A stretch of 64,000 nucleotides of DNA. It comes from Rodentibacter caecimuris (GTDB lineage: Bacteria > Pseudomonadota > Gammaproteobacteria > Enterobacterales > Pasteurellaceae). The notes under the pieces are model-generated. The model worked only from the letters and a program-made list of their open reading frames with translations. It was not told the origin of the DNA and did not search any database. Shown in pieces: positions 32,676 to 42,349 of the stretch. The position numbers were made by a program, and so were the translations under genes. The stretch's first letter is position 1, and each line of letters opens with the position of its first letter. The stretch is taken from NCBI RefSeq assembly GCF_001019715.1, contig NZ_BBXJ01000001.1:1054001-1118000 (forward strand). Direction: 5' to 3'.

Positions 32676-33293
32676 ATGAATAACGAATATTACAGCGATG
32701 TTGTTGAATATGATCCAAACTATTTAGGGCGTATAGGCGGAAATATTCCAGAGTCACTAATTTCAATGGTAAGTACAGAGTATTATTTTTATGCAACCCT
32801 ACCATATCCAAACAAAGAAAGAATAATGTTTTCTATTTTTACACCTAAAAATTTTGAAGTAATGAATGATAAAAATATCTACCCTAACTGTTCGATTAAA
32901 GTTATAACACATGTATTCAGCCCAGAAAGTCTAGAACCATTATTTAACAATCCAGACCTAACTCGAATGTCTATCACCAATTATAGTACATTAGAAAGTA
33001 ACTATTATTCTGTACGAGAAGAGAACCAAAAAAATTTTGATTTTGGCGATGACTTTGAAGAGTTAGATGAACCATATCATTCTATTGTTATCGGAAGAAA
33101 ACCGATACTGATTCAAGAAGATGATATATATACGGATGCCCTCAATAAAGATAATTATGAATTTTTTATGCAAATTGATGAATCAGGAATGCCTAGTGAT
33201 TTGTTTAGGAAAAATTATATTTTTGGGTATGGTGCATTGTATTTGTATATGAATCCTAAGAAGGAAATTATTGCGGGATTTTGGCAAAACTAA
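32676..33293 (+). CDS. hypothetical acidic protein, candidate immunity protein
   Basis: A 205-residue cytoplasmic protein, acidic overall (for example DDFEELDEPYH), with no recognised domain. It starts at an ATG with AGAGGG ahead of it, 4 bases after the orphan toxin-tail frame, which it would be expected to neutralise. The pair is AT-rich, lies between smrB and a LysR gene, and contains no H. influenzae-type uptake sequence. All three points suggest horizontal acquisition. Function is inferred from position only. Confidence 0.6.
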   Translation: MNNEYYSDVVEYDPNYLGRIGGNIPESLISMVSTEYYFYATLPYPNKERIMFSIFTPKNFEVMNDKNIYPNCSIKVITHVFSPESLEPLFNNPDLTRMSITNYSTLESNYYSVREENQKNFDFGDDFEELDEPYHSIVIGRKPILIQEDDIYTDALNKDNYEFFMQIDESGMPSDLFRKNYIFGYGALYLYMNPKKEIIAGFWQN

Positions 33294-33611
33294 TACATGT
33301 TCACAAAAAAACAGCTATGCTGTTTGCAGGTTTTAAAACTTTAGTAAAGTAGGCTTAATAAAAAATAATAGTTTTCTAAATATTTTAGAAATGCTACGGT
33401 CTCATCCTAACCTACCACTACTGTTTTAGGATGGAATTTTATTTTCAAAATGCTTGTTTTTTTGTTCTTTAAAAATCAACTTGATAACATGTCGTTCAAG
33501 CGGTCGAGTTTTTCTAAAATTTAGAAATCTGACCGTTTGCCTTTGCGGAGCTGAACAAAAGCGACAACAAAAATGGACACTCGCCGTGTATTCCTACAAA
33601 TAAACCCCAAA
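33294..33611. other. AT-rich intergenic region with an Actinobacillus-type uptake-like hairpin
   Basis: No gene seen. It contains a small hairpin AACAGC-TAT-GCTGTT (33312-33326) and a larger imperfect hairpin at 33498-33538. In the larger one AAGCGGTC pairs with GACCGTTT around an inner TTTCTAAA/TTTAGAAA repeat. The outer arms resemble the ACAAGCGGT uptake sequence of the Actinobacillus pleuropneumoniae clade, which is often arranged this way in terminators. The LysR and islet genes converge here. Confidence 0.5.
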
Positions 33612-34505
33612 TTAAATTTCAGAACAAAGCCCTAAACTCGCCAAAAAATCAATAAAGGCCCGTACTTTTGCCGGTAAGTGTCGGCGGTTTGGGTACACTA
33701 TGTGAATTTCCAATTCTTGCTGTTTGTATTCCGGTAAAATTTCCACTAATTCGCCGCTTTCAAAGGCATCAGCTAGAATAAAACGGGGTAAATTCACAAT
33801 TCCAAGTCCTGCCTTTGCCATATCCAATAGTGCTAGTCCGTTATTGCTCACAACTTTCGATTTAATTTTAAAACGTTGTGTTTGATTTGGTCGTGCACCT
33901 TGCCAATTCACTTGATTTAATGTGCTTTTATAAAGTAATCCTTCATGGTGTTCTAAGTCATTAGGGGTTGTAGGCATTCCATATCGCTCAAGATAGCGGG
34001 GAGAGGCGGCAAAGTGAATACTGGATGTACTGATTTTACGAGCAACTAAAGAACTATCTTGCATGTAGCCAATGCGTAAAGCAAGGTCGTAGCCCTCAGC
34101 AAGGAGATCGATTTTTTTATCATTAAATTCTACTTCAATATGTAAATTAGGATGTGCCGCAATAAACATAGGTAAGTTAGGGGAGATAAATAATAAGCCA
34201 AAATCACGCGGTACCGAAATAAGAAGATTGCCTTGCAGACTTGTTGTCATATTGCTGATACTGGCATCAGCTTCATCTAAATCAAGTAAAATACCTTGGC
34301 AACGTTGGTAATACATCATACCGGCTTCAGTTGGCATAATTTTTCTTGTGGTACGTTGTAACAAACGGGTTTTTAGATGTTCTTCCAGTTGAGAAACCAA
34401 TTTACTCGCCATCGCGACAGAAATATTTTGTTGTAATGCTGCTTGAGTAAAACTCTGGGTTTCAACCACCTTACAAAAAATGGAAATCGCATTGAGTTTG
34501 TCCAT
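33612..34505 (-). CDS. LysR-family transcriptional regulator
   Basis: A 297-residue LysR regulator of the DsdC/AaeR-like group beginning MDKLNAISIFCKVVETQSFT. It has a winged helix-turn-helix (AALQQNISVAMASKLVSQLE) and a substrate-binding domain with DLALRIGYMQDSSLVARK. The regulon is unknown. It is divergent from topA with a gap of 94 bases, but topA is an unlikely target. The frame is intact. Confidence 0.85.
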   Translation of the reverse strand: MDKLNAISIFCKVVETQSFTQAALQQNISVAMASKLVSQLEEHLKTRLLQRTTRKIMPTEAGMMYYQRCQGILLDLDEADASISNMTTSLQGNLLISVPRDFGLLFISPNLPMFIAAHPNLHIEVEFNDKKIDLLAEGYDLALRIGYMQDSSLVARKISTSSIHFAASPRYLERYGMPTTPNDLEHHEGLLYKSTLNQVNWQGARPNQTQRFKIKSKVVSNNGLALLDMAKAGLGIVNLPRFILADAFESGELVEILPEYKQQELEIHIVYPNRRHLPAKVRAFIDFLASLGLCSEI

Positions 34506-34599
34506 TTATGTTCCTTTTTTCAAAAAATACTTGATTTTGATTACGTAACTTTGCACTATACCGCCAATTTTACAAAATTCCAGTCAATTAGGTAATCAA

Positions 34600-37206
34600 A
34601 TGAGTAAATCTTTGGTGATTGTTGAGTCACCGGCAAAAGCAAAAACTATTAATAAATATTTAGGCAGCCAATATGTGGTGAAATCTAGTGTGGGACACAT
34701 TCGGGATTTACCGACAGTGGGAACAAGTACGGGCGAGAAAGCTAAGCCAATTTCGACCAAAGGAATGAGTGCGGAAGAAAAAGCGAAAATTAAAGCAGAA
34801 AAAGAACGTAGCGCTTTAGTTAAACGCATGGGGATTGATCCTTATCACGATTGGAAAGCCAATTATCAAATCCTTCCGGGAAAAGAAAAAGTAGTAGCGG
34901 AATTAAAATCGCTGGCAAAGAAAACAGATCATGTCTATCTTGCCACCGATTTGGATAGAGAAGGAGAGGCTATTGCATGGCATTTACGAGAAGTGATTGG
35001 CGGTGATGATGACCGTTTTAGCCGTGTAGTATTTAATGAAATCACTAAAAATGCGATTAAACAAGCCTTTGAAAAACCTGAACAATTGAATATGGATCGG
35101 GTGAACGCTCAACAAACACGCCGTTTCTTAGACCGTGTGGTGGGTTTTATGGTATCGCCGCTACTCTGGAAAAAGGTTGCACGAGGTTTATCCGCAGGAC
35201 GTGTGCAATCTGTTGCAGTCAAATTATTAGTGGAACGTGAGCGTGAAATTAAGGCATTTCAACCGGAAGAATATTGGGAAGTAGGCGTTCTCACCCAAAC
35301 TTTAGGTAAAGAAAATATTAGGTTGGATGTTACCGATTATAAAGGAAAGAAATTTGATCCCAAGAATCAGAAGGATGCTCAAAGTGCGGTTGATTTTCTG
35401 AACGTTTCTGATTACGTTGTCACAAATCTAGAAACCAAACCAACCAGTTCACGTCCGCGCGCACCTTTTATTACCTCTACTTTACAGCAAACTGCAAGCA
35501 CTCGCTTGAGTTTTGGTGTGAAGAAAACCATGATGTTAGCACAGCGTCTTTATGAGGCAGGCTATATTACCTATATGCGTACGGACTCTACAAATTTGAG
35601 CCAAGATGCACTCAATATGGCACGTAACCACATTGAAAAACACTTTGGTTTACAATATTTGCCGACAAAACCTAATTTCTATTCGAGCAAAGAAAATGCA
35701 CAGGAAGCCCATGAGGCAATTCGCCCTTCCGACATAGCCATTTTGCCGGAACATTTGGAAGGAATGGAAAAAGATGCGGTTCGTCTTTACGATTTAATTT
35801 GGCGTCAATTTTTAGCCTGTCAAATGCCGCCTGCACAATATGATAGTAGTACGCTTACCGTTACTGCAGGTGACTATACTTTGAAAGCCAAGGGAAGAAT
35901 TTTACGTTTTGATGGTTGGACAAAAGTACTGCCACAACTGGGGAAAAATCCTGAAGATCAAGAATTGCCTTCAGTTGCTGTTTCAGAGAAATTAACTCTA
36001 AAAGAAGTACAACCAAGCCAACATTTTACTAAACCTCCGGCGCGTTTTACCGAAGCTGCGTTGGTAAAAGAGTTGGAAAAACGTGGGATAGGTCGCCCTT
36101 CTACCTATGCTACAATTATTTCGACTATTCAAGAGCGTGGCTATGTGAGAACGGAAAATCGTCGTTTTTATGCTGAGAAAATGGGGGAAATAGTTACGGA
36201 TCGCTTAAATGAATCTTTTGGTGATTTAATGAACTATGATTTTACGGCAAATATGGAAAATGTGCTTGATCAAATCGCCTCCGGTTCTACGAATTGGAAA
36301 ACAGAATTAAATCAATTTTTTAAAGATTTCTCTAATCAATTATCAAAAGCGGAGTTAGATGAATTAGAAGGCGGTATGCGCCCAAATAGCTTGGTTGAAA
36401 CAGAGATTAAATGCCCGACATGTGGCAGAAATATGGCAATTCGTACGGCAAGTACCGGTGTATTTTTGGGTTGTACAGGTTATGCTTTACCGATTAAAGA
36501 ACGCTGCAAAACAACGATTAACTTAATTCCAGAGGCCGAATTGTTGAATGTATTAGATGAATCTTCCGAAACAAAAGCCTTAATGGAACGCAAACGTTGT
36601 CCGAAATGTGATACTGCGATGGACAGCTATATTATTGATGCAGAAAGAAAAATTCATATTTGTGGCAATAATCCAAATTGCGACGGCTATTTGATTGAAG
36701 AAGGCTCTTTTAAAATAAAAGGGTATGAAGGGCCTGTTGTTGAGTGTGACAAATGTGGTGCGGATATGCACTTGAAATTAGGCCGTTTCGGTAAATATAT
36801 GGCTTGTACAAAATGCGATAACACTCGCAAAATTTTGAAAAATGGAGAGGTTGCCCCACCAAAAGAAGAGCCGGTACATTTCCCTGAATTGAAATGTGGA
36901 AAATCTGATGCTTATTTTGTACTACGTGATGGCGCAAGTGGGGTATTTATGTCTGCCCATAATTTCCCTAAATCACGTGAAACACGTCCGGCAAAAGTAG
37001 CTGAATTGGCATTATATCGTGAGCGTTTACCGGAAAAATTGGCTTATCTTGCAGATGCACCACAAAAAGATCCTGAGGGTAATGAAGCCATTATTCGTTT
37101 TAGCCGTAAAGAGAAAAAGCAATATGTAACTTCTGAAAAAGAGGGTAAAGCAACAAAATGGATTGTTGATTTTGTTGATGGAAAATGGCTTGAACGGAAA
37201 AAATAG
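34600..37206 (+). CDS. topA: DNA topoisomerase I
   Basis: An 868-residue type IA topoisomerase that relaxes negative supercoils. It has the Toprim domain [20 protein letters not shown] and [14 protein letters not shown] (acidic Mg ligands). The catalytic tyrosine is in [13 protein letters not shown] at about residue 325, and [25 protein letters not shown] follows. Three C4 zinc ribbons lie in the C-terminal part ([24 protein letters not shown] with their partners), and a basic tail ends in ERKK. The length is normal. It is followed by an inverted uptake-sequence terminator. Confidence 0.98.
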   Translation: MSKSLVIVESPAKAKTINKYLGSQYVVKSSVGHIRDLPTVGTSTGEKAKPISTKGMSAEEKAKIKAEKERSALVKRMGIDPYHDWKANYQILPGKEKVVAELKSLAKKTDHVYLATDLDREGEAIAWHLREVIGGDDDRFSRVVFNEITKNAIKQAFEKPEQLNMDRVNAQQTRRFLDRVVGFMVSPLLWKKVARGLSAGRVQSVAVKLLVEREREIKAFQPEEYWEVGVLTQTLGKENIRLDVTDYKGKKFDPKNQKDAQSAVDFLNVSDYVVTNLETKPTSSRPRAPFITSTLQQTASTRLSFGVKKTMMLAQRLYEAGYITYMRTDSTNLSQDALNMARNHIEKHFGLQYLPTKPNFYSSKENAQEAHEAIRPSDIAILPEHLEGMEKDAVRLYDLIWRQFLACQMPPAQYDSSTLTVTAGDYTLKAKGRILRFDGWTKVLPQLGKNPEDQELPSVAVSEKLTLKEVQPSQHFTKPPARFTEAALVKELEKRGIGRPSTYATIISTIQERGYVRTENRRFYAEKMGEIVTDRLNESFGDLMNYDFTANMENVLDQIASGSTNWKTELNQFFKDFSNQLSKAELDELEGGMRPNSLVETEIKCPTCGRNMAIRTASTGVFLGCTGYALPIKERCKTTINLIPEAELLNVLDESSETKALMERKRCPKCDTAMDSYIIDAERKIHICGNNPNCDGYLIEEGSFKIKGYEGPVVECDKCGADMHLKLGRFGKYMACTKCDNTRKILKNGEVAPPKEEPVHFPELKCGKSDAYFVLRDGASGVFMSAHNFPKSRETRPAKVAELALYRERLPEKLAYLADAPQKDPEGNEAIIRFSRKEKKQYVTSEKEGKATKWIVDFVDGKWLERKK

Positions 37207-37211
37207 AAGAG

Positions 37212-37245
37212 AAAAAGTGCGGTTAATTTTAACCGCACTTTTTGT
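37212..37245. terminator. bidirectional terminator from an inverted uptake-sequence pair
   Basis: AAAAAGTGCGGTTAA pairs with TTAACCGCACTTTTT. It serves topA and the convergent DUF4198 gene. Confidence 0.92.
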
Positions 37246-37247
37246 TT

Positions 37248-38081
37248 TTAATGATGATGTTCCGGTTTTGTAGGGAGCTTATCCAAACCTTTTCCTACAG
37301 GAAGAATTAAGGTTGAATAATTTGCCGATTGTTGGCAAATATTTTGATCGGCAAATGGCGTTTTATGAACGACTTTAATTTTCCAAATACCGTCAATTAA
37401 CGGGAGGATATTTATTCGCCCTTGATTATCGGTTTTTCCAGAAAAGCCTTGAGGTTCACGATGGCTTGTTGCTGCCTCTAAATCTTTGACTATAACCGTA
37501 TCTGCCGTTGCAATCACTGTTTCTCCTGCTAATGGCATATCATTATAGAAAATTTGAACAGGGAAAGCCTCGCCCGATTTTACTTTGCTTGGATCTTTCA
37601 ACGGGACAATTTCAAGAGGTAATCCTACTCGGGTTAATGCCATTTCTGCATTTAAAGGTTGATTTCCTACAGTAACAAGACTTTTACCAAACATCTGGGT
37701 TTGTTCACAGTAAGTTGCATTTGGTGTCCCTTGAATATTATCCATTCTCCAACCTTCAGCGTTTTGTGACCAAAAAGTCGGTTTGTAGGTTGCGGTAACC
37801 CAATAAGAACCGGTTTTTAAAGGTTTTTCAGATTGATATTGATAATTTTCACCTTTTTGTATCAAGGTTTGATGCTCACCATCTTGGTTAATAATTTCCA
37901 TTGGGGCAAAAATATGTAAACGGGCTTCGGGGATTTTTTCAACGTAAGGGTAGTCCCCATAAGCAAGTTCAGCTTTTAAAATATCCTCTGCTTTTAACTG
38001 CTGAGGTGCGGATACCCAAACTTCGTGAGCTTGTACACTACCGACAAAAAGGGCTAATCCTAAGATCAGATTTTTTTTCAT
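37248..38081 (-). CDS. DUF4198-family periplasmic protein, possible metal-binding
   Basis: 277 residues from the ATG at 38081. The longer frame to 38285 was rejected because GGAGAGAA precedes 38081 and the protein then starts with a signal peptide ([20 protein letters not shown]). The mature part has two beta-rich domains, [21 protein letters not shown] and a C-terminal domain with [20 protein letters not shown], and a histidine-rich end (PEHHH). DUF4198 includes NikK-like nickel-binding proteins. A Fur-like box at 38094-38112 suggests iron control, so a role in metal uptake is likely though the metal is unknown. Confidence 0.8.
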   Translation of the reverse strand: MKKNLILGLALFVGSVQAHEVWVSAPQQLKAEDILKAELAYGDYPYVEKIPEARLHIFAPMEIINQDGEHQTLIQKGENYQYQSEKPLKTGSYWVTATYKPTFWSQNAEGWRMDNIQGTPNATYCEQTQMFGKSLVTVGNQPLNAEMALTRVGLPLEIVPLKDPSKVKSGEAFPVQIFYNDMPLAGETVIATADTVIVKDLEAATSHREPQGFSGKTDNQGRINILPLIDGIWKIKVVHKTPFADQNICQQSANYSTLILPVGKGLDKLPTKPEHHH

Positions 38082-38093
38082 TATTCTCTCCTT

Positions 38094-38112
38094 TAAATGA
38101 AAATCATTCTCT
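38094..38112. promoter_or_regulatory. Fur-box-like operator
   Basis: TAAATGAAAATCATTCTCT (reverse complement AGAGAATGATTTTCATTTA) fits the Fur consensus GATAATGATAATCATTATC at about 13 of 18 aligned positions and lies 13 bases before the DUF4198 start. Confidence 0.55.
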
Positions 38113-38251
38113 AAAACTGGGTAGGGGAATATAGAAGAAAAGTAAAGGATGATCGAGTTGTTTTTTTTAAATTTGTGACAAAGATCACAAAAAGTGCGGT
38201 CATTTAAAAAATTATTTTTATAGCCACACTTTTTTGTAATTAAGCTTCTTT

Positions 38252-39172
38252 TTATTTGGAGGGTTTGATAGCAAGTAAATTGCAATTTAATTTGCTGATA
38301 ACATGCTCTGCAGTATTACCAAGTAATGCGGCGGACAAACCGGTGCGACCGACTGTTCCGAGAATTACAAGTTCAGCTTCAATTTTTTGTGCCACTTCTG
38401 GGATGACGTCCTCAGGAAAACCCTCATGTACATGAGTATGATCTTCATCAATACCGAATTTTTGGCGCAATGCTTTCATATTAATTAAATGCTGTCCACG
38501 AACGCCATTTTCATAGCCCTGAGTATTAAATTCAGGTAAATCAATTGCCATATTAATTGGCGTGATAGGATAGGCGGCAACAAGATGAACGTTACCACGG
38601 TTTAGTCTTTCAGCGAGAGAAATCCCGGTTGATACCAGTTCTTGATTAAATTCATCTTGATAGTCCTGCTCACCGGATACGTTTACAGCAATAAGAATTC
38701 GGCGCTGATGTTTCCAATTACCATCACGAACCATAAGAACGGGAACGGGACATTTGCGTAATAGTTGCCAATCCACCGGAGTAAAGATAAGAGAGGTTAA
38801 ACTTTCCTCATCTTTAGTATATTTAACAACCAAATCATATTGGTTTTTTTCAACTTCTTCACGAATACCTTCTGCTTCATTGCTATTCCAAACAATGTGA
38901 GAGTCAAATTCAATTTGCGGATCAGCATATTTATCCAGATAAAATTGAACGGCTTGACGATGTTGCTCTATGGCTGTCTTGTGCATTTCTTCACGTTCTT
39001 CAGAAGATAACAAGGCAGTCATTTCATAGGATAAATCATAAACGGTTAATAATGTTGTAATCTTGATTTTTTCAATACTTTCTTGTTCTTTTACAAGACG
39101 AACAGCACGAGCAAGGGCATATTGTTTTTCATTATCCGGATTAAGAACAACTAAGATATTTTTAAATTTCAT
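38252..39172 (-). CDS. uspE: universal stress protein E
   Basis: A 306-residue protein with two tandem Usp domains. The first begins [20 protein letters not shown]; the second has [20 protein letters not shown] and ends with the nucleotide-binding stretch [28 protein letters not shown]. coli UspE is involved in stress resistance and aggregation. AGGAGGT stands before the ATG. It lies downstream of fnr on the same strand, the same partnership as in E. coli (fnr-uspE). Confidence 0.95.
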   Translation of the reverse strand: MKFKNILVVLNPDNEKQYALARAVRLVKEQESIEKIKITTLLTVYDLSYEMTALLSSEEREEMHKTAIEQHRQAVQFYLDKYADPQIEFDSHIVWNSNEAEGIREEVEKNQYDLVVKYTKDEESLTSLIFTPVDWQLLRKCPVPVLMVRDGNWKHQRRILIAVNVSGEQDYQDEFNQELVSTGISLAERLNRGNVHLVAAYPITPINMAIDLPEFNTQGYENGVRGQHLINMKALRQKFGIDEDHTHVHEGFPEDVIPEVAQKIEAELVILGTVGRTGLSAALLGNTAEHVISKLNCNLLAIKPSK

Positions 39173-39293
39173 TACTACCTCCTTGGATTACTTCTCATAG
39201 CATAAAAAAGAATTTGTAATATGACAAGAAAAGAACCCTAAAAAACTGATCTGGTGCAAATAAATTAAGTAACGTGAAAATCACGCCCAACTT

Positions 39294-40067
39294 TTATTCA
39301 GCCATTGTGATTTTTGTTTTATTTATCCCGGAAAGCTCAATTAATTCATTGATATTATTTATAATAATGTATTTTCCTTGTACAGAAAGTACATCTAATT
39401 TTTGGAATCGACCTAAGAGACGGCTGATTGTTTCAACAGTTAAACCAAGATAGTTACCAATATCACCACGAGTCATCGTTAAACGAAATTCTTTTGCCGA
39501 AAAACCACGGGCAGAGTAGCGCTTAGAAAGGTTATGGATAAATGCGGCAAGGCGTTCTTCCGCATTCATTTTAGAAAGTAATAAAATCATTTCTTGGTCT
39601 CTTTTGATTTCACTACTCATTAAACGGATTATCTGATGACGAAGTTTAGGCATTTTTCCTGAAAGTTCGTCTAAAATATCAAAAGGTATCTCACATACCA
39701 TAGAGGTTTCTAAGGCTTGTGCAAAACTAGGATGCTTCATATTTGTAATCGCATCAAAGCCTACTACATCGCCGGGCAAATGAAAAGAGGTTATTTGTTC
39801 TTCACCTGTTTCACTAACTGTATAACTTTTAATCGTTCCGGAACGGATTGCATAAATGGAATTCAGCTTATCACCAGCTTTAAATAATATTTGCGATTTT
39901 TGAATGGGCTTTTTTCGTTCAATGATATTGTCTAATTGATTAAGTTCGTGTTCATTTAATGTGAAAGGAATACAAAGTTGGCTAATACTGCAGTCCTGGC
40001 AATGAATAGCTCCACTTATTGATTGAGCACGGCATCCAGCCTTAGTTTCTGAAACGAAATTTCTCAT
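39294..40067 (-). CDS. fnr: anaerobic regulator FNR
   Basis: A 257-residue CRP/FNR-family regulator. The N-terminal cysteine set for the oxygen-sensing 4Fe-4S cluster is intact (CQDC and C plus a preceding Cys in residues 12-32, and an internal Cys near 120 in SMVCEIPF). The cAMP-like sensor fold and dimer helix are present. The recognition helix is [13 protein letters not shown], with the E-xx-SR of FNR specificity. It switches genes on or off when oxygen is low. A near-perfect FNR box 36 bases upstream indicates autoregulation. Confidence 0.97.
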   Translation of the reverse strand: MRNFVSETKAGCRAQSISGAIHCQDCSISQLCIPFTLNEHELNQLDNIIERKKPIQKSQILFKAGDKLNSIYAIRSGTIKSYTVSETGEEQITSFHLPGDVVGFDAITNMKHPSFAQALETSMVCEIPFDILDELSGKMPKLRHQIIRLMSSEIKRDQEMILLLSKMNAEERLAAFIHNLSKRYSARGFSAKEFRLTMTRGDIGNYLGLTVETISRLLGRFQKLDVLSVQGKYIIINNINELIELSGINKTKITMAE

Positions 40068-40102
40068 TTAACCCTCAGATTTTTTTTAATAATAGTGTAA
40101 AA

Positions 40103-40116
40103 TTGATCTAGCTCAA
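40103..40116. promoter_or_regulatory. FNR box in the fnr promoter
   Basis: TTGATCTAGCTCAA differs from TTGAT-N4-ATCAA at one position. Read on the fnr strand it is TTGAGCTAGATCAA and shares the core of the mdh and sucA sites. Confidence 0.65.
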
Positions 40117-40148
40117 AGATTTTAACACTAAATAGGGATTTTCAGAAG

Positions 40149-40247
40149 ATGGCAGCAGAAAAATTAACGAAGAAAAGGTTGGTTCAAATTTTAGTGGCAT
40201 TATGTATTCTGGGAAGCGCATTTGTTTGGCGATATTTTTTATCCTAA
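40149..40247 (+). CDS. small single-pass membrane protein
   Basis: A 32-codon frame, MAAEKLTKKRLVQILVALCI then LGSAFVWRYFLS, with a basic N-terminus and one hydrophobic helix of about 17 residues. It is divergent from fnr, 81 bases from the fnr start, and the FNR box at 40103-40116 lies between them, so anaerobic control is possible. There is no strong ribosome-binding site (CAGAAG). Compositionally it looks like a real small membrane protein, but I have no homologue to cite. Confidence 0.5.
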   Translation: MAAEKLTKKRLVQILVALCILGSAFVWRYFLS

Positions 40248-40318
40248 ACATATAGTAATAACGCTAAAAGAAGTTTGCTTAATTTTAAATCAAATAAATT
40301 AAAAAATTGAGTTTTTAC

Positions 40319-40346
40319 TTGCGAGCGGATTTTATATGCGTATAAT
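40319..40346 (+). promoter_or_regulatory. promoter of tRNA-Leu
   Basis: TTGCGA, a 16-base spacer and a perfect TATAAT. The tRNA begins 15 bases after the -10 box. Confidence 0.75.
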
Positions 40347-40361
40347 CTCCCTCGTACCTAA

Positions 40362-40447
40362 GCCTGGGTGGCGAAATTGGTAGACGCAGCGGATTCAAAA
40401 TCCGCCGGTGAATAACCGTGTCGGTTCGAGTCCGACCCTAGGCACCA
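40362..40447 (+). tRNA. tRNA-Leu (anticodon CAA), prophage attachment site
   Basis: A complete class II tRNA: acceptor GCCTGGG / CCTAGGC, anticodon loop TTCAAAA (anticodon CAA), long variable arm, T-loop TTCGAGT and encoded CCA. The prophage integrase gene ends 33 bases downstream, so the 3' end of this tRNA is the probable attachment core (attL). Confidence 0.97.
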
Positions 40448-40456
40448 AATTTAAAA

Positions 40457-40503
40457 AAAAGTCGTAAGTTATTGATAAATCAATGGTTTACGGCTTTTTT
40501 ATT
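40457..40503. terminator. bidirectional terminator between tRNA-Leu and the integrase gene
   Basis: AAAGTCGTAA...TTTACGGCTTTTTT forms a stem with AT-rich inner pairing (TTGATAAATCAA). T-runs lie on both outer flanks. It overlaps the last codons of the integrase. Confidence 0.65.
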
Positions 40504-41571
40504 TGTGCTTTTTTCGTTTATTTCGTCATTTTCTGCGGTGATTTTTGAAGTGTCGATCGCAGAGTTTGACGTAAATTTGACGTGGTTTGCGTATCTCAAC
40601 AAATGGTCAGCGTTGAGATGTGCATAACGTTTTACCATTTCCAAGGTTTCCCAACCCCCCAAATCTTTTAGCACCATCAATGGGGTGCCATTTTGAACAT
40701 GCCAGCTCGCCCAGGTGTGACGCAAATCATGGAAACGGAAATTCTCAATTTTGCACCGTTTGAGTGCGCGTTTGAAATCGTAGGCATCAATTTCGCTGAT
40801 TCGTTTTCCTTTTCCACGGTGAAAGACATAAGGTGAAATACGCTCAAATGTTCGCCTTTTCAAAATAGCCATTGCTTCGCCGCCTAATAACAAAGATCTT
40901 GCTTTGCCTGATTTGGCAATATCGCTTGTTACAATGGCTACTTGTCTTTCTATGTCAATTTTATCCCATGTTAATGTGAGGATCTCACTCGCTCTTGCGC
41001 CGGTGGCGAGAGCAAATGCGCAGACATCTTTCATCCATTCCAGTTGTAATGCATTGATTAAGCTTTGCGCTTTTGTTTGGCTTATCCATCGTACTCTTAT
41101 TTTAGGTTCTCTGTTGCGTGGAATGTGCGGTATGCTATCAATCCAACCTGCTTTTTGTGCAAGGGATAGTACACGCATAATAGAGGAGCGGTAACGATTT
41201 TGGGTGGAAGGAGAAATTGGCTCTTTTGTGCCTGTTTTGTGAGTGGGGAGGGCGTTTAGAATATCATCGGTTGTTAAAGAGCTAAGTAGCCGTCCTGATA
41301 ATGCCTCACGCCAATATTCCACATGGCGGATTTTAGTGGTGAAATCCTTTTGCCCTTGTGAAATCTCGAGGAAACGAATTAACGCCTCTTCGATTGTTCT
41401 TTCCGGCTTTTTGTTGAGTTTTTCAACTTGCCAAAGTTCGTGTTTTAACTTGTCGTGATATTCTTGCGCGAGCCTTTTTTCAGTTGTTTTAGCAGAGCAT
41501 CTAATTCTTTCTCCGCTCGGTGTGGCAATATCGATTTGCCATATCCCGTTTTTTGATTTTCTGATCGACAT
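40480..41571 (-). CDS. phage tyrosine recombinase (integrase)
   Basis: 363 residues from the ATG at 41571, chosen for its ribosome-binding site GGAGAAAAG. The longer frame to 41610 adds 13 residues without support. It has an AP2-like N-terminal domain (SIRKSKNGIWQIDIATPSGE) and a catalytic domain with arginine in LATGARASEILTL, FHDLRHTWASWHVQNGT, then LKDLGGWETLEMVKRYAHLN containing the nucleophilic tyrosine. It inserts the prophage at the adjacent tRNA-Leu. The carboxy-terminal tail extends about 35 residues beyond the active-site Tyr. Confidence 0.95.
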   Translation of the reverse strand: MSIRKSKNGIWQIDIATPSGERIRCSAKTTEKRLAQEYHDKLKHELWQVEKLNKKPERTIEEALIRFLEISQGQKDFTTKIRHVEYWREALSGRLLSSLTTDDILNALPTHKTGTKEPISPSTQNRYRSSIMRVLSLAQKAGWIDSIPHIPRNREPKIRVRWISQTKAQSLINALQLEWMKDVCAFALATGARASEILTLTWDKIDIERQVAIVTSDIAKSGKARSLLLGGEAMAILKRRTFERISPYVFHRGKGKRISEIDAYDFKRALKRCKIENFRFHDLRHTWASWHVQNGTPLMVLKDLGGWETLEMVKRYAHLNADHLLRYANHVKFTSNSAIDTSKITAENDEINEKSTNKKAVNH

Positions 41572-41777
41572 TTTCTTTTCTCCGAATCGCCGACCTGTAT
41601 ATCTCGGCATAAATTATTCTTCTTTTTCTTACTTTGTTCAAGAACTGATTTTTCTACAAGCCAAATCTTTGAAGATTTCATTTGAAAAAATCCCCATTCT
41701 TTTTTACGGGCAAAAACAGTAGAGTAGCTTAAATTCAGTAGTTTTGCCGCTTGCTTGACTGTTAATGTCTGCTCCAT
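41445..41777 (-). CDS. excisionase-like helix-turn-helix protein
   Basis: A 110-residue protein whose first about 50 residues form a MerR/AlpA-type winged helix (MEQTLTVKQAAKLLNLSYST, then WLVEKSVLEQ). The basic C-terminal half overlaps the 5' part of the integrase gene in another frame by 127 bases, so either the tail is real and the genes overlap heavily or the ancestral gene was shorter. Position next to int on the same strand suggests Xis, the directionality factor for excision. Confidence in the domain is fair; in the full length, low. Confidence 0.6.
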   Translation of the reverse strand: MEQTLTVKQAAKLLNLSYSTVFARKKEWGFFQMKSSKIWLVEKSVLEQSKKKKNNLCRDIQVGDSEKRKCRSENQKTGYGKSILPHRAEKELDALLKQLKKGSRKNITTS

Positions 41778-41787
41778 ATTTTCTCCA

Positions 41788-41949
41788 CTACTTCAAAATA
41801 TCCGGCACCTCAACAACTTTTAGCTGTTCAGGTGTCTTGTCTTTGTACTTAAGATAATAGTTGACGATCTCGGTCGCTTGCTCTTCCGTTACAGTTCTAT
41901 GAGTTTCTTGGACCACCGTCCAAATATGTCTATATTGGCATTCAAGCAC
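41788..41949 (-). CDS. small hypothetical phage protein
   Basis: A 53-codon frame from a GTG, reading LECQYRHIWTVVQETHRTVT after the start and ending VVEVPDILK. It lies 15 bases downstream of the DUF551 gene on the same strand and just before the excisionase-like gene, filling an otherwise empty gap. No domain recognised. The start is uncertain. Confidence 0.5.
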   Translation of the reverse strand: MLECQYRHIWTVVQETHRTVTEEQATEIVNYYLKYKDKTPEQLKVVEVPDILK

Positions 41950-41964
41950 GACGTATCGTGTTAA

Positions 41965-42153
41965 TTATTTGGGCTGTTCCGGCAAAGGTTGCCAGTATGT
42001 TACGTTTGCATAAGAGTTACTTGGAAAGGTGAACCACTTATCATTAACTCTTTCTGCAACAAAAATACATAAATGATTGCAGCATAAAACTTGTTGAAAA
42101 TTATCCGGCAATCTATCCTCAACACTGATCCAGCCGTTATTGTTTTCACTCAT
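41965..42153 (-). CDS. DUF551 domain protein
   Basis: 62 residues, with GWISVEDRLPDNFQQVLCC at the start and VTYWQPLPEQP at the end. The W-x-x-V-xx-RLP opening and the HWMPLPEPP-like closing are the DUF551 signature. These small proteins are very common in the early regions of temperate phages; their function is unknown. AGGACT lies upstream of the start. It is part of the leftward prophage transcript. Confidence 0.85.
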   Translation of the reverse strand: MSENNNGWISVEDRLPDNFQQVLCCNHLCIFVAERVNDKWFTFPSNSYANVTYWQPLPEQPK

Positions 42154-42195
42154 TTTTTAAGTCCTCTTTGTTTGTTAATTTCATTATTTGTTTTC

Positions 42196-42324
42196 CTAAA
42201 AAGCCTGTTCAATTCTATGTATAGGTGCCATTTTTCCGTCATAATCATTACCAAGTTCTAAGTGCCACGCCAAGCTGATAAATACCAACGCTATCAGTGT
42301 AATTTTTACCTTTCTAATGCTCAT
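42196..42324 (-). CDS. small membrane protein, cassette A
   Basis: 42 residues, MSIRKVKITLIALVFISLAW followed by HLELGNDYDGKMAPI and a short tail. One hydrophobic helix and a conserved NDYDGK motif. A paralogue (MFKKGLKIVLAVFVIISAYQ, then LTHDYDGKICNI) sits at the same place in cassette B at 46334-46441. Both have AAAAGGA before the ATG. Two related copies in matching positions support a real gene. The role is unknown; a membrane function linked to the antirepressor cassette is possible. Confidence 0.7.
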   Translation of the reverse strand: MSIRKVKITLIALVFISLAWHLELGNDYDGKMAPIHRIEQAF

Positions 42325-42349
42325 TTTCTGTTCCTTTTGCTGAATCTAA

